DNA of 64,000 nt, taken from the NCBI GenBank assembly GCA_003209375.1, contig QCRF01000004.1:33628-97627 (forward strand), written 5' to 3'. Positions 32,688 to 40,145 of this stretch are shown here, one piece after another. The notes under the pieces are model-generated. The model was not told where the DNA came from. It searched no databases and was given only the letters and a program-made list of their open reading frames with translations. The stretch's first letter is position 1. Every line of letters starts with the position of its first letter. The translations under genes and the position numbers were made by a program. Source of the stretch: Prochlorococcus sp. AG-459-N19. Lineage in GTDB: Bacteria > Cyanobacteriota > Cyanobacteriia > PCC-6307 > Cyanobiaceae.

Positions 32688-32858
32688 ATGATTGAATTCA
32701 AAAGGAGTAAAAAAAGTAGATCAAAAAATGCCCTTTTCAATCCCTATAAAAACGGAATAAGTCAATACGATATGGCATATCTTTCATCAAAAAAAGTTTT
32801 AAAAAATAAAACTTTTTATCTACAAAATGATTTTCAAAAAGATAATTTAGCTGCATAA
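32688..32858 (+). CDS. small unknown ORF (56 aa)
   Basis: MIEFKRSKKSRSKNALFNPYKNGISQYDMAYLSSKKVLKNKTFYLQNDFQKDNLAA*; ends 2 bp before the MIF ATG. Confidence 0.45.
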   Translation: MIEFKRSKKSRSKNALFNPYKNGISQYDMAYLSSKKVLKNKTFYLQNDFQKDNLAA

Positions 32859-32860
32859 TT

Positions 32861-33193
32861 ATGCCTTATATTAATGTTTCTACTTCAGCAAAAATAGATG
32901 ATAAAAAAAAATTACTTGAAGAATTCTCAATATTAGTTGCGTCTTTAACAAATAAATCAAAAAGATTTGTTATGGCAAAGTTAGATGATAATTTAGAAAT
33001 GTATTTTGATGATGAAAGACCTTGTTGCTTTTTAGAAATTAAGTCAATAGGCTCTTTAAATCCTTCAGAAATGGCAAAGCAAATATCCAATTTTGTTTAT
33101 GAAAAAATTGGAATTCCAATAGATAAAATTTATATTTCATTTGAGGATGTTCCTGCTTCATTGTGGGCATGGAATGGAAAGACATTTGGCTAA
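32861..33193 (+). CDS. MIF-family tautomerase homologue
   Basis: MPYINVSTSA N-terminal Pro; 'IPIDKIYISFEDVPASLWAWNGKTFG' C-terminal MIF signature. Confidence 0.9.
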   Translation: MPYINVSTSAKIDDKKKLLEEFSILVASLTNKSKRFVMAKLDDNLEMYFDDERPCCFLEIKSIGSLNPSEMAKQISNFVYEKIGIPIDKIYISFEDVPASLWAWNGKTFG

Positions 33194-33216
33194 GAATTTT
33201 TTTAGATATAAAGCTA

Positions 33217-33603
33217 ATGGAAATAAAAAAATTAGTCGATTTAAATAAACTTAGAACTGCACCTCAATTAAGTAAAAGGCAAGAAAAAAATTTTTTAGAG
33301 GAGCTAGAAGCAAATATTTTTAATGCCGATTGGATAACAATAGGCATAATGGCACCAACTGATAATAAAGCTATTGAAGCATTACAATCAATTTCTAATA
33401 AATATTCCTCAATTAAATTTGGGGATCTAGGTTCCCTTCATGCTGATGGATGTGTTTTCTTAAAAGCCAATCAAAAAACTAGTAATGTTTTTGTCAGATC
33501 TGAAAATGGTCTTGGAGAAGGAATTTTAATAACATGTCAGTATGATGAAGATTTTAAAGAATCTAATACTTATGGACCATTGCCATTGGATTTTTTTAAA
33601 TAA
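33217..33603 (+). CDS. DUF1824-like protein
   Basis: Internal Met MEIKKLVDLNKLRTAPQLSKRQ; 'ITIGIMAPTDNKAIEALQSI', 'GEGILITCQYD'. Confidence 0.65.
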   Translation: MEIKKLVDLNKLRTAPQLSKRQEKNFLEELEANIFNADWITIGIMAPTDNKAIEALQSISNKYSSIKFGDLGSLHADGCVFLKANQKTSNVFVRSENGLGEGILITCQYDEDFKESNTYGPLPLDFFK

Positions 33604-33758
33604 TTAATTCTCATTTAATTTTTATGAAAGATCTAATTTAATGACAGCTTTTTATTGGATGATATTTTTGAGGACTTTGATTTAAGATATTTTTTACTTT
33701 AAAGCTTTGTTATTATATCTAGTGGCATTGATCTAAATTTTTCTACTATTATAATTTA

Positions 33759-34634
33759 ATGTTTTTTCAGGATATAATTCAAAATTTAAATAATTTTTGG
33801 TCAGAAGAAGGTTGTTTAATTATGCAGCCTTACGATACTGAAAAGGGCGCTGGTACAATGAATCCTCATACTTTTTTAAGGGCAATTGGACCCGAACCTT
33901 GGTCTGTTGCATATGCTGAGCCATGTAGAAGACCTACAGATGGACGTTTTGGTGATAATCCTAATCGAGCACAACATTATTTTCAATATCAAGTAATAAT
34001 TAAGCCCTCCCCAGATGGGATTCAAGAAAAATATTTAAAATCTCTGGAATCTCTTGGGATTAATCCTAGAAATCATGACATAAGATTCGTTGAAGATAAT
34101 TGGGAGTCGCCAACTCTTGGGGCTTGGGGCGTAGGTTGGGAAGTATGGCTAGACGGAATGGAAGTTACTCAATTTACCTATTTTCAACAGTGCGGGGGAG
34201 TTGATTGTCAACCAATACCAATTGAAATTACATATGGTTTAGAGAGAATTGCAATGTTTTTGCAGGATAAAGAAAGTATCTGGGACTTAAACTGGAACAA
34301 AGATTTCAAATATAGCGATATTTGGCTGCAATTTGAAAAAGGCCAATGTTCATATAATTTCTCTGAATCTAATCCTGAAAATCTCAGGAAATTATTTGAG
34401 ACATATCAAGATGAAGCAAATTCATTAATTGAAAAGAAGCTAACTTACCCCGCGCTTGATTATGTTTTAAAGTGTAGCCATACCTTTAATTTGCTTGATG
34501 CCAGAGGCGTAATATCAGTAACTGATCGTGCACAATATATTGAAAAAATTCGAAAATTAGCAAGAGAAGTTGCATCTTCTTGGATGGAAGAGAGAAATGG
34601 TTTGAATTTTCCCTTAATAAAAAATACTTTTTAA
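33759..34634 (+). CDS. glyQ: glycyl-tRNA synthetase alpha subunit
   Basis: [47 protein letters not shown]. Confidence 0.98.
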   Translation: MFFQDIIQNLNNFWSEEGCLIMQPYDTEKGAGTMNPHTFLRAIGPEPWSVAYAEPCRRPTDGRFGDNPNRAQHYFQYQVIIKPSPDGIQEKYLKSLESLGINPRNHDIRFVEDNWESPTLGAWGVGWEVWLDGMEVTQFTYFQQCGGVDCQPIPIEITYGLERIAMFLQDKESIWDLNWNKDFKYSDIWLQFEKGQCSYNFSESNPENLRKLFETYQDEANSLIEKKLTYPALDYVLKCSHTFNLLDARGVISVTDRAQYIEKIRKLAREVASSWMEERNGLNFPLIKNTF

Positions 34635-34727
34635 ATAATTATCCCAAGTTGAATTTTATGTAATATTTGTTACACGTAAATGAAACTTATAGCTCTACCC
34701 GAAAAAGTTACCCAAGATACAATTTAT

Positions 34728-34760
34728 TTACCCATCTTTGTGGGTAATTTTAGTGTGAGG
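34728..34760 (+). promoter_or_regulatory. porin 5' UTR hairpin plus candidate Yfr1 sRNA target site
   Basis: TTACCCA-tctttg-TGGGTAA hairpin (34728-34747) followed by GTGTGAGG (34753-34760), 4 nt before the ATG at 34765. Confidence 0.6.
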
Positions 34761-34764
34761 TAAA

Positions 34765-36093
34765 ATGAAACTCTTCCAACAAATGTTGGTTGCAGGTGCT
34801 TCTTTGAGTTTATTAACTCCAATGGTCGCACAAGCATCCGATATAAGTATTGAAGAAATGAATAGCTACTCTCGTAGTAGCAAAAGAAAATCTTCAAGAC
34901 TTGATAGTAAAACTTTCATTAACACAGTTAGTGAAGATATTGCAAACCTTAAAGGTAGTGATGATGGCCTTGAGGTTAAGCAAAATAATTTTGAAGCTGG
35001 TAGCTTCTCAGAAACAACCACTCTCGATGGAGCTCTTGTTTTTGCGGCTACAGCAATAGATGGTGCATCTAAAGTAGATTCAACAGTAAATGAGGCTCTA
35101 CAGACTATGTACACATACACCATGAATCTAAATACTAGTTTCACTGGTGATGATAATCTTTATGTTCGCTTAAGAACGGGTAATGGAAAGGCATCTAATG
35201 GTGCTTTCTATGAAAAAACCGCTTTCTATCATACAGATACTTATTCAGGTGGTGTTGACAGTCTTGCCGTTGACAAAATTTGGTACACAACACCTATCGG
35301 CAGTAGCGAAAATTGGACAGCAACAATAGGTCCAAAAATTGAAAACTACTACATGTATGCTGCTCCTGTTTCAATTTATAGACCTGGATTCCACAAAGCC
35401 TTCAAGTTAGGTAGTCTTAGCGGCATAATGGGTGCAAGTACAGCTACTGGCGTAGGTATTAAATATGTTGGGGACAACGGATTTGCTTTTAGTTCTAATG
35501 TTGTTTCAAAAGGCGGTGATGATGCATCTGGTTTCTTAACAAATGAAGATGAGAATAAGTGGGATACTATGCTTGCCTATACGCAAGATCAATATCATGT
35601 TTCTCTTTCATTGTCTAAGCAACATGAGGATTGGGCATCTTTCGAATATTACGCTACTACCGCAGCTCATGAAGTAGAGGAAGACTCAAATGCTAATGCT
35701 TATGCTGCAAGAGCATACTGGAGGCCTCAGGAATCAGGAACAGCTATGCCTGAAATATCTGTTGGTTACGATATTATCAGTTTGGAAGGACAAACAGGTA
35801 ACAGTGTTAAAGAAGCAAGTAGTTACTTTGTCGGTTTAGGTTGGCCTGATATGTTCCAAGACTCTGACTACATTGGATTAGGTTTTGGTCAGCCATTAAA
35901 GGTTGATGAAACAGCTAATGGTGCAGCTGCTGATGATGCAGGCTTAGATCCATTCTTATGGGAGGCAAGTTACTCATTTAAAGTAAATGATTCAATAACA
36001 ATGATTCCTGCTATTTTCGGTGGAACTGATATCCAAAGTTCAACTGATCAGGATATCTTTGGAGCAGCACTAACAACTAAGTTTAAATTCTAA
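34765..36093 (+). CDS. outer-membrane porin without an evident SLH domain
   Basis: Signal peptide MKLFQQMLVAGASLSLLTPMVAQA; beta-barrel-like repeats, C-terminal '...AALTTKFKF'. Confidence 0.85.
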   Translation: MKLFQQMLVAGASLSLLTPMVAQASDISIEEMNSYSRSSKRKSSRLDSKTFINTVSEDIANLKGSDDGLEVKQNNFEAGSFSETTTLDGALVFAATAIDGASKVDSTVNEALQTMYTYTMNLNTSFTGDDNLYVRLRTGNGKASNGAFYEKTAFYHTDTYSGGVDSLAVDKIWYTTPIGSSENWTATIGPKIENYYMYAAPVSIYRPGFHKAFKLGSLSGIMGASTATGVGIKYVGDNGFAFSSNVVSKGGDDASGFLTNEDENKWDTMLAYTQDQYHVSLSLSKQHEDWASFEYYATTAAHEVEEDSNANAYAARAYWRPQESGTAMPEISVGYDIISLEGQTGNSVKEASSYFVGLGWPDMFQDSDYIGLGFGQPLKVDETANGAAADDAGLDPFLWEASYSFKVNDSITMIPAIFGGTDIQSSTDQDIFGAALTTKFKF

Positions 36094-36119
36094 AATCTAA
36101 ACTTAAGATAAAATAAAAG

Positions 36120-36146
36120 GGAGCACTTAAGTGCTCCTTTTTTTTT
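36120..36146. terminator. Rho-independent-type terminator downstream of porin
   Basis: GGAGCACTTAAGTGCTCC perfect palindrome followed by T-run. Confidence 0.9.
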
Positions 36147-36182
36147 AAATTTTTGAATTATAACTCTAGGATGATTTAAGAT

Positions 36183-36422
36183 TTACCAACAATTTTCTCC
36201 TTCTCCAATAGGAACGCATACACTTGCTTTCGCTGCTTCATCCGCTAATTTTTGAGCCTGTTCATCCAGAATGAAATCGGCTTCTATAGACATATCTGTA
36301 TTCCATTCTTTCAGCCCTCCCAAGTCACTTTCTTCTGCTTTTAAGGCTGAGTTCCCAGCAGAGGTCAGTGCTACTACACTAGTTGTTGCTAAGAATAATG
36401 CAATAGAATTTTTTTTATTCAT
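36183..36422 (-). CDS. small exported hypothetical protein
   Basis: 79 aa, signal-like N-terminus, two C-terminal Cys (CVPIGEGENCW). Confidence 0.55.
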   Translation of the reverse strand: MNKKNSIALFLATTSVVALTSAGNSALKAEESDLGGLKEWNTDMSIEADFILDEQAQKLADEAAKASVCVPIGEGENCW

Positions 36423-36508
36423 TTAATTAATCTTTCTGAATACATAGTAATTAATCTAGGCTGATTTTTCTAATCGATGTATAAAATGATGCTTGTTAAA
36501 TTGCTTAT

Positions 36509-37174
36509 TCAATTACCTAGTCTTCTTAAAAAATTTGAATATGATTTGTAAATTAGATCAACTTCGTCCGATCTTCCATATTTAGCAAGTAATGATCTTG
36601 CGGCAGCATCTAGATCAAACAAATATTCTCTTTCTTCAATGCTTTTTACATAGCTTTCAATCCAACCAATAAATACTAATCTCTCACCATCAATAACTTT
36701 TTCTACTGAATGTAGATATGTACTAGGATAAATTATTATCTCCCCTGCCTCAAGTTTAAATTTTTCTTCTGAGTTTAAACTCTCTATTGATAAAGAACCG
36801 CCTTTATAATTATTTTTACAATTTAAAAAAACTGTAAAAGATAAATCTGCTCTTCCTGACGACATATAAGCATTGTCAATATGACGTCCATACTTCATCC
36901 CAATTGTAGACTTTGAGAAGATTGTTCCATGAATTTTTTTTGGTAATGCAAAGCTCTTTATCAGTTCATTACTAAGGATTTTTTTTGTAATCAATCCAGA
37001 AAACTTTATTGATAAATCTGAATCTCTTCTCAGTTGTAAATTATTTTTTCCCTTGGCGGCATGCTTCCCAGCAGTTAGCTTGCCATCTTCCCATAGTAGT
37101 GATTCTTTTTCTAAATTTTTTCTAAGAATCTCTAATTCTTCAGAATTTAATAGTTTATGAGTTAAATAATTCAT
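36509..37174 (-). CDS. PiuC/PKHD-type 2OG-Fe(II) dioxygenase
   Basis: 'GMKYGRHIDNAYMS', 'DLSFTVFLNCKNNYKGGSLSIES', 'GEIIIYPSTYLHSVEKVIDGERLVFIGWIES'. Confidence 0.88.
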   Translation of the reverse strand: MNYLTHKLLNSEELEILRKNLEKESLLWEDGKLTAGKHAAKGKNNLQLRRDSDLSIKFSGLITKKILSNELIKSFALPKKIHGTIFSKSTIGMKYGRHIDNAYMSSGRADLSFTVFLNCKNNYKGGSLSIESLNSEEKFKLEAGEIIIYPSTYLHSVEKVIDGERLVFIGWIESYVKSIEEREYLFDLDAAARSLLAKYGRSDEVDLIYKSYSNFLRRLGN

Positions 37175-37276
37175 GCTTGATATAAAAAATGATACAAATT
37201 GATGTATAGAAATTCTCTTCGTGAGGCCTTGCTATGAAGATAGATATAAAGTAACCATAGATACTATTTTGTAAAA

Positions 37277-38299
37277 GTGCAAAATCTAAAAAAACTACTT
37301 TACTCAGCATTAACTTGTACATTTATGCTAAACGTCAATATAGCTGCTAATTCAACAGAAAAAGAAGTCAAAGTTTATTCAGGGAGACATTACAACACAG
37401 ATAGAATTATTTATAAAAAATTTGCAGAAGAAACTGGTATAAAAGTTCGACTAATTGAAGCTGCTGGCATCTCCTTAATCGAGAGATTAAAAAGAGAAGG
37501 AAAAAATTCACAAGCTGATTTAATATTACTAGTGGATGCCGCAAGAATCACTAATGCAGCCAAAGCTGGATTACTTCAATCAATAGAATCTTCTAATTTA
37601 GAAAATGATGTACCCGTTGGATTAAAAGATCCAAATAAGGAATGGTATGCATTAACAAGAAGAGTAAGAGTTATGGTCGCTAATCCAAAAGTTGTAGATA
37701 TAAGTAAAATTAACGACTATACAGATTTAGCTGATCCATACTTTAAGGGAAAAGTATGTCTAAGAAATAGAAAAAGCCCATATAATCAGTCTTTAGTTGC
37801 TAATCAGATAATAAATAAAGGTGAATCAGAAACTCAAGCTTGGTTAAGCGGGATGATTTCAAATGTCTCACAACCTTTTTTCCCAGGAGATATATCTATT
37901 GTAAGAGCAGTTTCTAAAAGAAAGTGTGGTGTTGGTATCGTAAATCATTACTATGTTGCAAGAATGCTAGCTGGCGTAAATGGAAGAAGAGATGCTTTAT
38001 ATGCAAAGAGAACAACAGTCCTTACACCTAATCCTGCACATGTAAATATTAGTGCTGGTGGTTTATCCAAATATGCAACAAATAAAGCTGAAGCAATTAA
38101 GCTTCTCGAATTTTTGGCATCCCCGATAGGGAGTAAAGGACTTGCTGCTCCGACTTTTGAACATCCTCTGAAGGAAGTTAATCAGAATGAAATAGTAAAG
38201 AACTTTGGTGGATTTACATCTGATAGTGTTACTGTAGAAGAACTTGGAGAAAAAAATTCTCTAGCTATTAAATTGATGAAGGATGCAGGATGGAATTAA
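37277..38299 (+). CDS. futA: iron(III) ABC transporter substrate-binding protein, FutA/IdiA-like (GTG start)
   Basis: Signal peptide, VKVYSGRHYNTDRIIYKKFAEETGIKVRLIEAAG. Confidence 0.92.
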   Translation: MQNLKKLLYSALTCTFMLNVNIAANSTEKEVKVYSGRHYNTDRIIYKKFAEETGIKVRLIEAAGISLIERLKREGKNSQADLILLVDAARITNAAKAGLLQSIESSNLENDVPVGLKDPNKEWYALTRRVRVMVANPKVVDISKINDYTDLADPYFKGKVCLRNRKSPYNQSLVANQIINKGESETQAWLSGMISNVSQPFFPGDISIVRAVSKRKCGVGIVNHYYVARMLAGVNGRRDALYAKRTTVLTPNPAHVNISAGGLSKYATNKAEAIKLLEFLASPIGSKGLAAPTFEHPLKEVNQNEIVKNFGGFTSDSVTVEELGEKNSLAIKLMKDAGWN

Positions 38300-38361
38300 A
38301 AATTAAAATAATTATATAGTTCAAAAAATTTTCTTTATTATGTGCAAACTTTTAAACAGGC

Positions 38362-38446
38362 GGAGAGGTGGCTGAGTGGTCGAAAGCGAACGACTCGAAA
38401 TCGTTTAATAGGAAACTATTCGTGGGTTCGAATCCCACCCTCTCCG
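38362..38446 (+). tRNA. tRNA-Ser (anticodon CGA)
   Basis: GGAGAGGTGGCTGAGTGGTCGAAAGC... CTCGAAA loop, long variable arm, GGTTCGAATCCCACCCTCTCC. Confidence 0.96.
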
Positions 38447-38711
38447 GATTATTTTTCGTGTCTGACATTGTCTGAAGGATTCTGATAGTTTCACAATATT
38501 TTTAAAAAATAGTATTAGCAAGAGTTTTTTCATTTTCTTCTTAAAAATAGTGTCTCATGGTGTCAGGCAGATTCTGGTAATGTCAGATCATTTTTTCTGA
38601 AAGTGTTGGGAGAAATGTTGGGAGAATTTCCTCCGATTTCTTAAAACCTAGTATCTGGCAGTGTCTGTCAGTGTCTGACAGAAGCAAATCGACTTACACC
38701 CTCTCCGGATT
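38436..38711 (+). repeat. direct repeat of the tRNA-Ser 3' end (38436-38450 and 38697-38711), candidate att scar
   Basis: CACCCTCTCCGGATT present twice, 261 bp apart; imperfect similarity continues (TTTTTcGTGTCT / TTTTTaGTGTCT). Confidence 0.75.
38458..38680 (+). repeat. three clusters of 10-bp-phased decamers (consensus about GTGTCTGACA)
   Basis: 38458: gtgtctgaca ttgtctgaag gattctgata; 38550: gtgtctcatg gtgtcaggca gattctggta atgtcagatc; 38651: gtatctggca gtgtctgtca gtgtctgaca. Confidence 0.7.
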
Positions 38712-38938
38712 TTTTTAGTGTCTCTATGTCAGGTTAATTGAGACATTGTCAAACCTTTTTTTTACAGAAAATGTTGGTGGAAATTTAGGTAGATTGGGTT
38801 TGATTTTTAAAATGAATTTTTTTGATTGATGTTAAAAACTTTTAGGAAATAATTTCTAAAGCAGAATCAACTAATTTTTCCTATATTTGCTCAATTCCAA
38901 AGAAGAGAGTGAAAATAGTTAATAATTAACGATGTTTC

Positions 38939-39341
38939 TTAATTAATTTCTTTTATCCATTTAAATTCTATCTTATTAAATTTGTCTATTTTTTCTTGGA
39001 ATAATTCTTTTTTATTGTATTTTGTTCTTTGATTCTTACACCAATTTTGTAGTTTTTGATCTTAATTAGTTGGAGAAGTATGACCTTTGGTTATGAAAAG
39101 TTTTTTCAATGCTGCATAAGAATCGTCCCATCTTTGTTTTACAGGACCCCAAGCAAAATTTAGTTCCTCAAGAAGTTTGATTTTGTCTTGAGATATATTA
39201 TTTTATATTATGTTGCCTTTGTTTCGCACACCAAACTTCTAAATAACTACTCAATGCTGAAGAAGAAGAATCTTTATTATAAATAAAAAGTTTAAAATTC
39301 CTAGATAGATTATTAATAAACAAAGATAATGACTTGGTCAT
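38939..39341 (-). pseudogene. helicase-associated (HA)-domain protein relic
   Basis: Minus strand: MTKSLSLF...YLEVWCAKQRQHNIK* / frameshift / ISQDKIKLLEELNFAWGPVKQRWDDSYAALKKLFITKGHTSPTN*DQKLQNWCKNQRTKYNKKELFQEKIDKFNKIEFKWIKEIN*. Confidence 0.75.
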
Positions 39342-39371
39342 TTTAATTTTGATAAGTGTTACCTTTGAAAG

Positions 39372-39971
39372 GTGATTTTTAGAATCATTTTTTTAATAAT
39401 TATTTGGAATATTAGAATTTATATGTACAAAAATAATCAAAATTTTAAATCAGTAATTTTTAAAGTTTTTTTTACCTACTTGGTTGTATATCTTTTGGCA
39501 TTAGTATTTAGATATAGCAATAATGTTGAATCTTTACTAAATAATATTCAATACAGATATTTGATAGTTTTGAACATATTTTCTATATTTTTAGGTTTAC
39601 CTCTATCGATTATTTTTGACTTTATATTAATAAAGCTATTTGGGTTATATTATGTTTTATTTTTTTCTCCTTCTTTAACTATTTTGAGTTTTGTTCAAGT
39701 TCTTATTTTGAGAAAAATTAATTTAAAACTTTTAAAAAGAATCTCTTTTTTTAAAAAAATAGAAAATAATTATCTTTTAAAATTATTTAAAAACCTTACT
39801 TTTAGGTCTTCTTACATAATAATCTTAAGATCATTCCCAATTTTGCCTCATATTTTAGGAAGCTATATTATTGCCTCTTCAAAAACTAAAAGTAAGGTTA
39901 TTTTAATAAATACATTTTTGGGATCAGTTTTTTATTATATTTTTTTATGCTTAATAATTTCGAATGTCTAG
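39372..39971 (+). CDS. VTT/DedA-like multipass membrane protein
   Basis: Hydrophobic 199 aa; 'IIILRSFPILPHILGSYIIASSKTKSKVILINTFLGSVFYY' resembles the VTT-domain core. Confidence 0.5.
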   Translation: MIFRIIFLIIIWNIRIYMYKNNQNFKSVIFKVFFTYLVVYLLALVFRYSNNVESLLNNIQYRYLIVLNIFSIFLGLPLSIIFDFILIKLFGLYYVLFFSPSLTILSFVQVLILRKINLKLLKRISFFKKIENNYLLKLFKNLTFRSSYIIILRSFPILPHILGSYIIASSKTKSKVILINTFLGSVFYYIFLCLIISNV

Positions 39972-40145
39972 TGCAGTTATTCTTGAAACCTCGTAAAATT
40001 AAAAATTTCATATGAGTTTTAATTCTCTTAATTTGCAGATAAATCTATAAAAAAATATAGAACTATTAAAAATATTTTTTACTATTAGCGAAATTATTTT
40101 ATAGGAAACTTTGAGATTGATTAATTTTATTTCAATTGCCTATAA

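Noticed and set aside
32861-33193. MIF homologue as a novel discovery
   Set aside because: A Prochlorococcus MIF homologue has already been characterised; only its gene context is kept as a finding.
38458-38680. Decamer clusters as a CRISPR array
   Set aside because: Repeats are only 10 bp, contiguous, with no unique spacers, and no cas genes are present.
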